NCBI GenBank assembly: GCA_027625915.1
Contig: JANTQA010000029.1
Coordinates: 5,704,001 to 5,768,000 of the forward strand
Length of the DNA stretch: 64,000 nucleotides
Source: Anaeramoeba flamelloides
Lineage: Eukaryota; Metamonada; Anaeramoebidae
Direction: 5' to 3'
Shown here: one piece after another, positions 48,677 to 62,570 of the stretch
Numbering within the stretch: the stretch's first letter is position 1
Layout of the letters: each line of letters begins with the position of its first letter
The notes under the pieces: model-generated
Database searches by the model: none
What the model was told of the DNA's origin: nothing
The model's input: the letters and a program-made list of their open reading frames with translations, nothing else
Made by a program: the position numbers and the translations under genes

Positions 48677-48737
48677 AAATGTCCTTATATTTTTTGATTG
48701 TTGATTTTTGGAGATAGATCACACTTCACATGTTAAT

Positions 48738-49278
48738 TAAACTAAAATTCCAAAATTTTCCACACAGCTAAAACGTTCCAAACAATCACAATATTGTAAT
48801 TTTATTGAAATTGGAGATAATTTTGATTTTTGTAAAATCTGAAAATCATTTTTTCATCTTTTTAGTTTTTGTTTTCATTCGATTGTTTGAATTACGTAAT
48901 TTGTTTCATTGGATCAATTTTTTTTTTGAACGAGTTGATATGGTGTTAAAGTCAAGTTGTTCCAAATAGAAGAACTCAAATAAAATTAGTTGGTAGTATC
49001 TAACCATTTGTTCTATCAATATTCCTAATAGAATTTCAACAAATTTACTAATGTATTTTTTTGTTTAGCTCTCTCCAAAATTTTTAACACACCCATGATT
49101 TATTTGTATTGATAATTATTTATTTATTGTTTTTTGAGTATTGTAATTTATAAACAAGTGTTAACATTTCAATTAGTGAATAGTTCTAATTTGGTAAATC
49201 TCCTCGAGAAGTGGTTAAATAAGTTTTTTTTTTCACAAATCAAATTTTGGTGTGTTAAAAATTTTGAATTGGGGTTTA
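48738..49278 (-). mobile_element. MITE family A, copy 3 (inverted)
   Basis: A 541-base inverted copy: the left end TAAACTAAAATTCCAAAATT and right end AATTTTGAATTGGGGTTTA are the same termini as in 13212-13749 read from the other strand. Internal landmarks (ATGGGTGTGTTAAAAATTTT and AACCATTTG) are conserved. Confidence 0.85.
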
Positions 49279-52200
49279 GTTTTTGAAAGGATATTAGGTC
49301 CCATAAAAATTATAATTTTTTTTTTCCATTTCAAAAATTTTTTTTCACCTTAATGATTTGACTCTTAAAAAAAGAATTTGTCGAAAATTTTTTGTAATTT
49401 TCCCAATTTTTAAAAATTCGGTTTTTATTGAATTTAAAAATTGTCTCAAATTTTTACACTATTTTTAGAGATAAATTTCTCAATTTGATCCTTCATTTTT
49501 AGAATTCCTTTTTTAATAATAGAACTTTAAGAAACCAGTACACAGATTTTGATTAAGGTTTATTTTCGGTTTCTTTGAAATTTTACCGTCTACGTCCTTG
49601 ATAAAAAAGATACAGTCTTTTTTTTTTTTTTTGAAATATAAATGAAAATTTTCTGCTCAAGTTTTTTTTTACAACAGTAAATTTATTTTAAATTATGTTT
49701 ACAAATCAAAGACTATCGAAATTTAATGGCCAGTTTGTATTAATTTTATGACTAATAACACATTTGATGACTTTAAAGAATGGTGGTTTAAGAATTCTTA
49801 TTTAGGTTTTTAATTTAGGTTTTATTATGAAATTTTGTTATGTGGACAAAACTCTATTCCACAATCAAAATTATAAATTTACCTCAAAAACATCTGGAAA
49901 TCAGATCATCGTAATAAAATTAATTTCTGCAACAGATTAAAATATAAAATATTTAGTATAAAGATACAAATATTCTTAAATTTAAAGTGGAAATTAGGAA
50001 AAGCAAGAAGTATAAAAAATATACTTATTTTGTTCGAAATTTAGAAAAGTTTTTGGGATCTATAAATGTTTTTTTAAATTTGGTCAATCTCACAAAAAAG
50101 GTTAATATTTGTAATATATTTACTTTCCTTTAACCGATATTCTTTGAAACCCTTTTTTCGGTTTTCATTGTTTCATTAAATTTCATCATATACGATAAAA
50201 TATAGATATATATATATAATTTAATATAGACCTTATTTGTACTCAAAGTTGCACTTTTAAAATTAAATCATTCTTTTAAAACTTGATAAATTCTTGAAAA
50301 AGGTTAGTGCTTTAATCGAAATTGATTTTTAGATTTTCTTTTGTTCAAACATTGAAACAATTTTACCTTTTGTTTTAAAAATTTTTGTCAAATAAATTAA
50401 ATTTTGATGATTATCCCGTTTATTATTTAAATATAAAGTTCAACTTAAGATATTTACAAATTAATAAAAGTTCATTTTTGTTCAACAAAAACTTTAGGTT
50501 AAGTTAAAATCATTTTCAATCTTTCAGTGGAAATTATGCTTAATAATATTACCCCATTTAAGAATTATACCCAAAAAAAGGAAAAGAACATTTGTCCGCC
50601 TTACTATTACTAACCAGTATTTAATATTTCTTATGTATTAAAAGGTCAAAGCAACAATTTATTCAAATATAGGGAATAAAAGCAGTTAAAATTCACATTT
50701 ATTCTTTCTATTATCAAAAAATTAGGATTATTTTACCCTTTAGGATAGTTACTTCCGCTTATAAGTCATAATTTTTTAACAAAAAATTTAGTACAAAAAA
50801 GAAAAATAAATTAAAGTACAAAATTTAGTTTTTTTTTTTTTGACATATTTTAATTGACAAGAAACCAAAATTTTGTGCTTTAATTTGACATTTTTATTGT
50901 GATGAAAATTTCTTAAAAAGTTTATGCACTAGAAGTTGAATTGACTGTATGCGTATATATACCCGTGTATATAAACTTTAACATGTCAATATATACTTGT
51001 TTATTCGGTTATAATTACATCTTAAATGCTTGAAAATTGAATAATTATTATAAAAATTATCTTTTTTGTTTTTATGTTGATTAGTTTTTAATTTTGTTTT
51101 TATTTCCATAATAATCAAATTCTTCTCATAATTTGGTAACTCTTTATCCCTTTTCTTCTAATAAATGTTTTTTTTCTTTTATTTAATTAAAAATTATAGT
51201 TGAGTACGAAAAAAATATATTTTTTACAAAATAAAGAAGGAATAAAAAAAAATAAAAATAATAATTTTTATCAAAACTAATTTAAAAAAGGAAAATTTTG
51301 TTTTCGAAATATCTAAAAGACTCAAATTATCCTTTTAAATCCAAAAAATAATACAATTATTATATTTTTTGCATATTAAATCAGGGAAAAAAAAGGCAAA
51401 ATAATTATTTTTTCAGACATAATTCTATTAGTTATTTCTTGATCAAAGATCTCGATTAGTCTCTACTCTAATAATTTAAAGTAATAGCCGGAATTTTTAT
51501 TTTTTTATTTTTTTTATCTTTAATAACCATTTTAGATATTTGAAAAAGCCTCTAATTTTCAAAAATGGATTGGAAAAAGGAAAAGAAATAAATAGAGTTT
51601 TTTTTTTAATTGATTTTTATTAACTAGTTATCAATTTTTTTCAAAATAAGAATTTTAAAGATCTTTTTATTAATATAACTCAACTGTTTTGGATGGCAAG
51701 AGGAGAAAAAAAATAACTTTGAAAATGTATTTTAATCTTGAAAGTTTCCTTTTTTTTTTATTTGAGTTTACCAATTTCAAAACTTTTCTTTTAAAATTTG
51801 TAATCCGTCCACTAATAAATATAAAGAAAAACGAAAAAGAAATTTTGTTTTTAATTTACAAATGTTATTTTTTTTGTTAACTGTAATAACTTAATTCGAG
51901 GCAATATAATAACTCGTACTTTATAAATTGCCATTCAAAATTTTCATATATATTTTTCATTCTCTGTAATATTAAACTATTACAGATCAAGAAAAATATA
52001 TTGGATAATTTTTTCCAGCCTTATTTAAATAATAATAGATCTTATTGATTTAATTTTTATTATTTTTATTACTTTGGATTAATTCTTTTTTCTTTACAAA
52101 TTCTTCGATTTTCAAAATAGAATAGGTTGTTTCAAAATTTCTAATTTCTTAATCTTTATCAATAAATGAACAGAGAAAGAAGTACTATTTATTTCAAAAT

Positions 52201-53024
52201 AAATTGAACGAAATTTTCATTTCACTTTACAAAAAATTATATTTTATAAATCCTGTAACATTTCAAATTTTAGAGAATCCTTTTTCAGAATTTTAAATTA
52301 TTAATTTTGGTCTTTAAGTATTTAGAATTTTGTTAGTTTGATTTTAATTCTTGGATGTAATTATTTTGAAAAGCTGTTTGAAAATTTTGATCTTTTTATT
52401 TTGAAATTATAAGTAATCTGTTAGAAAAAAAAATATATCCTGTTAATTATAATTTTTTTTACTTTCGTCAGGTATACTCTCAATTCCTTACTGGAATCTA
52501 TTTATTCAAACAAAACTTGGTTTGTTAAAAGTTAACTGTTGGAATGTTCGTTTATATAATTCCAAATGATTTAGATTACCCAATTTGATAAAACAAAGAA
52601 GAATTTTATATCAAACAGAAATTTATTTTCACTTTTGATAAAAATTATTTTCTGAAAACATGACTTTGCCTTTTTCTTTTGTTCTAAAACAAAAAGCTCT
52701 GTTTAACAATTTTTTAACAAGATTTTCTTGTTATTAGTAAAGAATGTAAATTCAAAACTCTGATTGAAAAAAGACAAAAAGGTAAAATTTTGTAGTAAAT
52801 CAAAGTTTTCCCTGTTTGTTATAATTAGTGAACTTAAAACAAGAACTGAAAAACTGTTTTATTCTTAATTTGTTTTTTTCATTTTTCTTTCTTTATTATT
52901 TACCTTTTCTTCCTTGTTATCCAAAAACTAAGATCTCAAAACTCTTTTAAGAATCCCAAATTCTTGGTTAAAAAAAACCGATTCTCTCAGGTCTTCTTTT
53001 GGATCAAAATTTTCAACTTCAGGT

Positions 53025-56000
53025 ATGGAATATCTATCAAACACTTGTGAATGTGTCGAGGAAGAACTTTATCAAACGATTCGCGTTAGAGATTACCAAA
53101 CGAGAAACCTAACAAAAGGATTGGGTCCACATGATCTCTTTCATTTGATTAAAACTCAACCACATCAAAAAAAGAAAAAAAATCAGGTTGCCAAAATTGG
53201 GTTTTACCATTTTGTGAAGGGGTTAAATGTCTCAAGTCTTTCAAGTGTGGCCTCTTATTTTGGGAGGATACTGCGATCACAGGTGCCGTGTGATCGGAAA
53301 AGGAATCGATGGGATATCATCTCTGGCTCTTTTCGTTGCTACAACGCCTTTTCGAGGGTCGACTTAGTAGTGACATATTCACAAAATGGCAAATTTCAAA
53401 CAAAATTTCTCAAAAGGATCAGAGGAAGGAATAATAGTCATTTCAGAAAAAACAAAAAAACTTTAGGAGACAATTCGGGAAATACTTACAACGATCAAAA
53501 CCAAATGAAAGAAACTGAGCAAGAGCAAGAAAAAGTGAACAACAATAAAAAGAAAAAGAAAAAGAAACAAAAACATAGAAAAAACAATTTAAAGGAAAAA
53601 GAAAAAAAAAAAGAAATAGATTTAAATCGATCATCTGATGAAGATGAATTAATTCAAGAACAAGAACAAGAAAATGAAAATGAAAAAAAAGAGGAAAACG
53701 ACAAGGATAATGAGGAAATTGAAGGCAGTGAAATCTTATGGGCTGAAACTCAAGTAAGTTCATGGCTAAGATCTGTCTTATTTCCAAAGGATTTTCGAAA
53801 ACTAAAATCAATCAAGAGGATCCAGGATTTTGATTTAACAAACGAAAAACATCTTTTGTCTTCAATTACCAAAATATTTAAAAAATCAAAATACCTAGGG
53901 TGTTCAAGTGTTCGAGGTGTTTCTACGCTGTCGGATAATTATTTAATTGATGGGTTGTTAAAATATTTTTTTTCTTCATATCGATACACCTATGGAATCA
54001 AAATTTTAAGAGTTTTAGCCAAAAAAGAACCAGGGCTATTAAGATGTGTTGCTAAGGGGTACCGTAAATTGGGGAAATTGGAAAAGGCTCTCCAAGTGAT
54101 CCGAACGGGGTTAATTAAAAAGCCATCCCTAATAAAAATGAAGGTTGAATTAATCAAAATATTGGTCGCACTTCGGAAATTCAAAAGAGCATTATATGAA
54201 ATTGATGAACTTCAAACTTTGGCACCCTTTATCCCAGAGAGTTGGCTAATTGATGCCAAGACTTCATTAATCGATAAAAATTTTCATCGAATGTTTTTAG
54301 CTTTAAGTAAAATTCCTTGGTCAAACACAGCAATTCCAAATAAGTGTAACAATGAAAATAAAAATGAAAATGAAAATGAAAATGGAAATGGAAATAGATT
54401 TGAAAGTGAAAATGAAAACTACAACAACAACAATAACAAAACCACTACCACTACCACCAACAATAATAATAGTTCTCTTGATGATAATCAAAATCGCCAA
54501 AATGAAAAAAATAGTAATACCCAGGAACAGAAAATACAAAATGAAAAAAATAATCGGATCATGTATTTAAATCGAGCAAAAATCGATCATTATTTTGTTT
54601 ATCCAAATCCTATTCGAATAACTAGACCACCAAAATTAAATTTTAATCAAAATATATATAATTTACAGCTAAATAGCAACAGCAGCAATAAAAATAAAAA
54701 GAAAAAAAGAAAGAAAAATAAAAATAAAAATAAATCAATAAATGATTTTAATGCGATTTATTTAGATTTATTTTATAAGAATAGAAACAATAATATAATT
54801 TTAAAAGGGATCGCCATCCAAATTTATACATTATTAAGTCAGTTTATCAAGAAAGTTGGATGGGAACGTTTTGAGGAATTGCACAAAGAAGTTTTTCACG
54901 AAAATATCCGTGATGCAGCTCGGAAAAAAAGGTCTTACTATGATCGTTTTGGAGTAATTATTTCAAACGAGGAGCATCAAAATTTTGAAAAAAGCTTATT
55001 AAACGAACCTTCTTATGATGAAAGCGAAATAATTGAAAATGAAAAAAAAACCCAACAATTATTTCATAATAACCAAGAAGAGGAAACTGATGATTTGCAA
55101 TCTTCGTCTGAAATTAATTCTTCAGTAAATACGGGAGATTCCGGTGGATCAATTTCAACGGATACGAAGTACGATAACGGTTCCTACTCCGGAAATAGCA
55201 GCAGTGGAACAAATTACAAAGTAAAGAGAAAAGTAAAAAAAAAAAAGAAATTATTGCAAGGCTATTTAGCAGATCTTGAATCTGAGGATAATAATTCTGA
55301 TCAATTTGAAAGAGGTGAAAATCCTCCAAGAAATGGATTAAGAATCGGAAATAAACACGATTTATCTTCTCAAATTTCAAGAGGATCGGTTTGTAATAAT
55401 GAAACAAATAACAATAATAAAAAGCAAAAAAAAAAATTAAAGCCTATTCAAAGAAGTGGGGGTGGTGGGTTACTGAAAAGGAAGGCATTAGAGCCAATGA
55501 TGATTCCACATTGGATGTGTTATCGCGAACCGCACTGGTTATCCGACATTTCAGAACAGATTCATTACGATTTAAAAACGTTTCATGTAATAAAATTTGG
55601 AGATGAAAATGGGAAAAAAAATAGTTCCAATGAAACTAGAACCGAAAAGGAATGGCTAGATGTTGGCATGTTAGCTTTGAAATTGGGCGAAATTCAAAAG
55701 GCACACGACGCCTTTTTATTAGCCACCACAAATGGGGATTTGAAATCGCCAATTTTAATAAATTTCAATAACAGAGCAATCATCATTAAATTAATTGAAT
55801 TACTTTCCAAGAATGGGCAATTTATTAAAGCATTAGAATTATCTAATTTATTATTGCATTTCCAAGATCAAAAGCAATCTGAAGAGCAATTGTTAAGTCA
55901 AAAGTCTTTAACAATTTTTTTTTCCATTTTGAAACAATTAATCTTTAAAATTGTTTTCCAAAAGGGAATGTCATTTATGGATGACTTTATTGAAAATTTT

Positions 56001-56180
56001 GCTTACACGAAACGATTAATAAATACAAGAAATGACTTGAATAAAAGTAATAGAAAAAAAAGATCCAAATCGACAAGAAGGAAAAAAAAAAGACTATCCC
56101 CCAAAAAAAAAATTCATGAAGAAATTATTTTGTTTGTTCAATTAGCTAATCAATTAAAAGTGGATGGTTATCAAAAATAA
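53025..56180 (+). CDS. ChAPs-family (Chs5/Arf1-binding, exomer cargo-adaptor-like) TPR protein
   Basis: In fungi, ChAPs (Bch1, Bud7, Chs6, Bch2) bind Chs5 and Arf1 at the trans-Golgi and sort membrane cargo to the cell surface. This single-exon 1051-residue protein shows the family order: LGPHDLFHLIK (33-43), KIGFYHFVKGLNVSSLSSVA (57-76), CYNAFSRVDLVV (105-116), and TPR-like helices (about 318-405, with GYRKLGKLEKALQV). A conserved IKKVGWERFEELHKEVF segment (about 610-627), EPHWLSDISEQIHYDLKTF (about 835-853) and a C-terminal TPR (EWLDVGMLALKLGEIQKAH, about 876-894) follow. Yeast members are about 750 residues; the excess is Lys/Glu/Asn/Ser-rich inserts (about 150-235, 445-530, 680-815). The start is the first ATG, in good context; a TTCAG just before it may be a 5'-UTR acceptor. 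Assignment rests on remembered family motifs. Confidence 0.82.
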   Translation: MEYLSNTCECVEEELYQTIRVRDYQTRNLTKGLGPHDLFHLIKTQPHQKKKKNQVAKIGFYHFVKGLNVSSLSSVASYFGRILRSQVPCDRKRNRWDIISGSFRCYNAFSRVDLVVTYSQNGKFQTKFLKRIRGRNNSHFRKNKKTLGDNSGNTYNDQNQMKETEQEQEKVNNNKKKKKKKQKHRKNNLKEKEKKKEIDLNRSSDEDELIQEQEQENENEKKEENDKDNEEIEGSEILWAETQVSSWLRSVLFPKDFRKLKSIKRIQDFDLTNEKHLLSSITKIFKKSKYLGCSSVRGVSTLSDNYLIDGLLKYFFSSYRYTYGIKILRVLAKKEPGLLRCVAKGYRKLGKLEKALQVIRTGLIKKPSLIKMKVELIKILVALRKFKRALYEIDELQTLAPFIPESWLIDAKTSLIDKNFHRMFLALSKIPWSNTAIPNKCNNENKNENENENGNGNRFESENENYNNNNNKTTTTTTNNNNSSLDDNQNRQNEKNSNTQEQKIQNEKNNRIMYLNRAKIDHYFVYPNPIRITRPPKLNFNQNIYNLQLNSNSSNKNKKKKRKKNKNKNKSINDFNAIYLDLFYKNRNNNIILKGIAIQIYTLLSQFIKKVGWERFEELHKEVFHENIRDAARKKRSYYDRFGVIISNEEHQNFEKSLLNEPSYDESEIIENEKKTQQLFHNNQEEETDDLQSSSEINSSVNTGDSGGSISTDTKYDNGSYSGNSSSGTNYKVKRKVKKKKKLLQGYLADLESEDNNSDQFERGENPPRNGLRIGNKHDLSSQISRGSVCNNETNNNNKKQKKKLKPIQRSGGGGLLKRKALEPMMIPHWMCYREPHWLSDISEQIHYDLKTFHVIKFGDENGKKNSSNETRTEKEWLDVGMLALKLGEIQKAHDAFLLATTNGDLKSPILINFNNRAIIIKLIELLSKNGQFIKALELSNLLLHFQDQKQSEEQLLSQKSLTIFFSILKQLIFKIVFQKGMSFMDDFIENFAYTKRLINTRNDLNKSNRKKRSKSTRRKKKRLSPKKKIHEEIILFVQLANQLKVDGYQK

Positions 56181-57309
56181 TTAGAAACTACATTTTATTT
56201 TTATTTTATTTTTTTTTTTTCTTTCCCTTTTCTTTTTTTCATTATAAATATTTTCTTATTATTTATTTATTTCTCGATTAGTATTATCATTACAATTTAT
56301 TTTGCATTCTTTGTTTAATTTCAAAGAGAAATTTTGAAATTAAATTTTAATTTTAAATCTCAAAATTTAATAAATATGGTAGTTTCAATAACATAAACTA
56401 TATTTCAAAAATTGGGACTCGACTGAAATAATAAATTGAAAAAAAAAAATTTATTCTTTACTATTCAATGACAACTAATTTTTAAACTTTTTTAATAATC
56501 TACTTTTTAAATTATTCTAATTACATAATAACCTGATATTTTAAAAAATTTATTAAAATAAAATCAAAACCTAAAAAAAAAAGTGAATCACAATTTTTAA
56601 AATAAGCATTAACGGTTTTGTTATTACTGGTATTTTAATGAAAAAAAAAAGTTCAAAAGAAGATTTTTTACTTATAATCATTATATACATTTTAAAATAC
56701 AATACATTGTCTCAATTTTCTTAATTATTTATTTGTTTTTTCTAATATCTCTTTTTTTTTTCGGCTTTGATTTATAAGAAAAAAAAAAAAAAAAGATCAA
56801 CAAAAGAAAAAGAAAAAGAAAAGAAAAAGTAAATCCAAAAATTTGACAAAATTTTTTTGATAAGCAAAAGAAAAAAAGAAAAAGAAAAGAGAAAACCAAA
56901 AAAAAACAAAAGAAAAACAAAAATTAGAAAAAATGGTTAAAATGATTCTGATCTAAAAATTTGAAAATATGTTTTCTATAAGAATATGGGATAAACCCTC
57001 AAAACTACTCTCAATAAAATTAGAAATTAGTTAGAAATTTTGAAAAAGTGTTTTGTTTGAATAAATGATAATAATTTTGGAAGAGTTAATACTTGGTTTA
57101 TAATTGGAAAACTAGATTAAAACTAATTTTAATCAATTAAATTTTATCATTTTTTTCAAAACTTGTAATTTTGATTTTAATTGTCAATAATTAGGAAATC
57201 GTAAAAAATAATAAACATACTATTATTTTAATAAATAATCCATTTTTAAGCTTTTTGGTTTCTTCATATACAATCCTTATATATATATATTTAGATATAT
57301 ATATATATA

Positions 57310-58148
<839 letters not shown>

Positions 58149-59133
58149 TGGTACTCAAATGTTTAAAACTTGAATTTATTATTTTTTCAGAATATCATTT
58201 TAAATTTCAAATTCGAAAAACTTTAATATTCAGAATTTGTATCAAATCTTTAATTGCTTTCAAAAAAAATATTGGAATAATATTATTTTTGGCAAAAATC
58301 AAATATTTTTACATTAAAAATATATTTTATCATTGTGGATAACATATATATTAAACATCTAAAAACTCTTGTTGGAAAATCAATTTTTTTTCAAGTTTCA
58401 AATAATAGAAATCATGAAGTCTTACAAACCAAGAATCTACAACTGTTCTGAATTACAATATTTTCAAAGATTATTATTTAAAAATACAACTTGTATATAC
58501 TATTTAAAATTATATGGTCATTAAGTGAATGGATTAGGTTATATGAAGCAATATTTAAAAAGTTAAAAAATATATATAGAATAAGTTTTATGGGATTTAC
58601 TTCCTGATTAAAGTCTTTTACAATAGAAATTAGATTTCTCTTTAATTTTAATTGAAAAAAAAGTAATAATTTATATGTTTATTTTGCAGTAACCATTTTC
58701 GAATTTTCTAAAGACTAAAATAAATTTTATAATTTTTATCCCCTTTTTACGATTTTTAATCAGATTATTTTTTTTTAAATTCAAATTCAAGAGAAATCGA
58801 ATAGTTATTGTAGAAGACTTTGATATGAAAGCTTCTAACTTTTATATATTAAAGTTGAAAAAATGTCACAAAATTCATTACTTTCAGATTTATTTTTTCT
58901 TTATCCCAAGTCATACAGAAAAATTTGAAATTATTGTATATCTTTCATATATTTTGAAAATAAACTTTAAAAACCTAAAAAATGTAAAAAAAAAAAAAAA
59001 GTAATTTATATTTAAATAATTGGCTAAACATGTGATATGTAAGTTTTTTTAAGGATAGTTTCATATTTATTTAGAATACTCAACTTCATTTGTTTTCAAT
59101 TGGTTTCTTCTGAAAAATATTCGGATTTGCAAT

Positions 59134-59335
59134 TACAATCAGTTCCACTTTTAAGGCACAAACTTCAACGAAAATAGAAGGCACAATAAAAATCTCAAAT
59201 TAAGGCACAAAATTCATATTCTAGTAATATAAATTTGTAAAACAAAAAATTCAAAAATTTGTGCCTTAATTTGAGATTTTTTTGTACCTTAAATTTCGTT
59301 CAAAGTTTGTGCCTTAAATTGTGGGACTGGCTGTA
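59134..59335. mobile_element. Palindromic MITE F
   Basis: A 202-base near-complete palindrome with TA ends: TACAATCAGTTCCAC on the left and, reverse-complemented, TACAGCCAGTCCCAC on the right. Each arm carries three AAGGCACAA-like units (TTAAGGCACAAACTT, GAAGGCACAATAAAA, AATTAAGGCACAAAAT). No coding capacity. A diverged similar sequence occurs at about 50860-50910. Confidence 0.78.
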
Positions 59336-59971
59336 AAAAAATTATAGATAGATAATTATATTTGTATAAAATCAGATCAATCTAGTATCTGAACAAATAA
59401 AAAAAATGAACTATTGGTGATATTAGAATTTATTTGAAATTATTTCTACTTAAGAACCAATCAATTATGGTAAATAAAAATTATCTGAAAATAAAAATTT
59501 TATAATTTTTATGAGTTCCTTTTTCGACTAAAAATGCCAGAATAGATTTTTTGATTGATCTCTAAAAATCAAAAATTATAAAGGAATAGCATTTTGAGAA
59601 AAAAAAGTGTTATCCAGAGAGACACAATTTACAATTTAAATAATTGTAAATTATAATTTTGAATATAAATATAGGCCAAGTTTCGAATTATTCATCTTTG
59701 GTGCTTTTTGAATTCTAGAAAAATTTTTTTGTCTTTCTTTCTTTTTTTTTTTTTGTTTTAGTTATTGTTATTTAAAGAATATTTCAAAATAAAAACTTGT
59801 ACAAGTATCAATAGATGATAAAATAATCATAAATTTGAGTAATTGTGGTTGATTATACTGGTAAAAATTGTCTATTTGGTTTTAATTCTAAAATAGTACC
59901 ATTTGTTCTCATTTTCAAATATTTGTTTTTGTTTATTTTTTATTATAAAAACAAAAAATAAATTTAAAAAA

Positions 59972-60682
59972 TAAACTCTTATTCAAATAAAAGGGCACAA
60001 AAAATTTCAAGAATTATTCTAAATTCAATCAAATTAATTGTAATATTATTCTAAAATCTAAGAAACTCTTTAAAACATAAAAAAAAAACACTCAAATGAA
60101 TCTTTAAAACTCAATAAAACAAAATAATAAAAAATAAAATTCAATATTTTTTAAATTGATGTTTACAGTTCATTTGAAATGAGAAATCCCTTTTTGAAAA
60201 TTGTAAGAAAAAAAATATAAAATCAATAAAAACCTTTGAACAAGGTGGATTGAGAAAAAGTTCTCTAAATTTTGTTGATAATTCTTGAGACATCAAACTT
60301 TTGTTCTTTCAAGTCTCATTTTCAAGATAAAGCCTTAATTTGTCTTGGTATTTTTTGGGATGTTTTTTCTTTATTACTCTTTTCATTGTTCTATTCATCA
60401 ATCCAATAATGGTCTTTCTTAATTTATATTATTAGCTCATTCGAAATCAAACTTTGACTTTTTTCATTTACATACCGATAGATTATTTCTATATTGGTTT
60501 CTTCTTATCTTGCTTTTTTATTTTGCAACTTTTTAATATCCATAAATCCTAAAAAAAAATGAAAAAATGAAAAAATGAATAACTAAAATGAAAAACGCCA
60601 ATAAGTAATTATCTAATTAACAATCAAATTCAATGATATTGGTGATTTGAGATGTGTACCCTTTTGTTTGAAAAAGAATTTA
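59972..60682 (-). mobile_element. TA-flanked DNA transposon relic family B, copy 2 (inverted)
   Basis: Inverted copy of 57310-58013, 711 bases long, with ends TAAACTCTTATTCAAATAAA then AGGGCACA on the left, and GTACCCTTTTGTTTGAAAAA then GAATTTA on the right. On the minus strand the helix-turn-helix-like frame is recognisable (KKHPKKYQDKLRLYLENET) but has an in-frame stop directly after this segment, unlike copy 1. The two copies face each other across about 2 kb and could form a cruciform or promote inversion. Confidence 0.8.
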
Positions 60683-62570
60683 TATTGATTATTAGAATGA
60701 AAAAAATCAAAATATCAAATTAAACCAAAATTTGTGATGGTTAAATTTCCACAATTGAATTTTCACTGAAAAATAAACAAAATTGAATATATTCGGTTTT
60801 TTGTTATTGTTTTTTTTTTCCTATTCGTGTGAAATTGGCTTTAAACAATTTTTTCAATAGGTACCAATTCGGTAGCATGATTTTCAGTTTTATTATTGAA
60901 AAATACTTCTAAAAATCTGGGAAAAATTAGAATTTTTCCCTCTATTCTAATATTAAAATTGATTTGAAAAAAATTTTTTGGAAAGCTCAATTGATTTTGT
61001 ACTAAAAGAAAACAATTTGTTCCAAATTCGAATTATGTATGGACTATCCTTTTCTAAATATATAACAAAAAAAAAAGATTACAATTTTTTTATCAACTGA
61101 TTGTTTTGAAATTGGGGATTCTTTTATATTTTTTTTTTATTTTTGTGAATTTTTTTTTCAAAAAGATACTTAGTTTATTTTTTGTTATTTTAATTTTTCC
61201 AATCAAAAAAGTTTAATTTTACAATATTATTTTTGGTGTCAAGCTTCCTTTGGTTTAAGGGTCGAATTCATGATCAATGAATATTCCTTTTAATAACTAG
61301 AAAAGCAAGACACTATCTTTTAGTAAAATTTATTGCAAATCCAAAATTTTTGCCACATCTTGAAATTGAAAAAACCAAATAAAAACATGAGTACTATAAA
61401 AAACTCACTTTTAAGCTATTTTTAGAAACGGATACTTGTTTTTAAAAGATTGAAACATTTTTTCACTCTTAAAAAGCCTAAAATCCAATATATTTCTAAA
61501 ATATTAAAAAATAATAATAATTTTCTTCAAAGAAAAAAAGAAATCTTATTATCTATCAAGAAAAGTGTACAATAATACTCTGTACAAATGAATTCACCAA
61601 GTTTTTTGAATAACTCAGTATAAAACAATATCAATAATTTCAAAAAAAATACAATAATTTCAAATAAAATACAATATTTTTTTAAAACGATAAAAAAAAT
61701 ATAATTTATTTATTCAAAGGACAATTCTCGGTGACTTTTACGTTCAACAAGAAAAAAATAAGACAAAAATAATCAAATGATCAAATTAAAAATGTCCCGA
61801 AACAATATTTTTTAAAACATGTAAAATTCAGCTTATAAACTTAAAAGAAACACTTTTTAATTTGATTGTTTTTATTCAATAATTAATAACCCAATCTTAA
61901 TTATTCCAGTGAGTTAATAAAAACCCATAGATTAAATTTATCAATCGAATTTAATATTATTTTTCAATTTATTAAATATTTACTAACTAATAAAACACAT
62001 TCAAATTAATAATAAAAATAATAAAAATAATAATAGAAATAGACAAAAAATTATTTTAATACAAACAGTTCCTTGATTTTTTGAAACTCATAATATCTGA
62101 AAAGGAATATTATATAATCTTTTAAATTTCAAGAAATTTAATAAATAATTTATAAATGAAAAAATAATCATTTTTTTAAGTGTTTTCAAGGATTCAATAT
62201 TTAATTTAATATTCTGGTATTTATAAAATAAGATTAATGTTTCAAGGTTACTTGTTCCCACAAACCCTCAAAAATGTACTAAAAGTGTTTTTTCCTCAAA
62301 TTAAAAATTTTTACTAATTTTTCTTTTTTTATATTGATCCAACATTCCAAAACAAAAAGGATCAGATCTTTTGACTGAAAATAAATCTTTTATAAATAAA
62401 CCACTTTAAAAATGAGAATTATATCTCTAAAGTTAAGAAGTGGATTTCCGTATCTTGTATAATCTTTACCCTTGTGTAAATAATTACTCTATTACCTTTG
62501 GGAAAAAAAATAAATAGGAAATATTATTCCCTTAACCAAATCATTTTTTCCTTTTAAGAATTTTCAATTT

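Larger units (their letters stand above)
47735..53024. other. Intergenic region between the Ras and ChAPs genes
   Basis: A possible poly(A) signal AATAAA lies about 170 bases after the Ras stop. The region contains a coding-like fragment (48551-48676), MITE A copy 3 (48738-49278), a repeat shared with 19590-19770 (about 49330-49530), and at about 50860-50910 a diverged relative of the GTGCCTTAATTTGA motif of element F. The last 3 kb before 53025 show no gene. Confidence 0.5.

Noticed and set aside
53025-56180. Reading the TPR protein as a TFIIIC (tau131/GTF3C3) subunit
   Set aside because: The LGPHDLFHLIK, CYNAFSRVDL and GW-containing segments in order fit ChAPs much better than TFIIIC.
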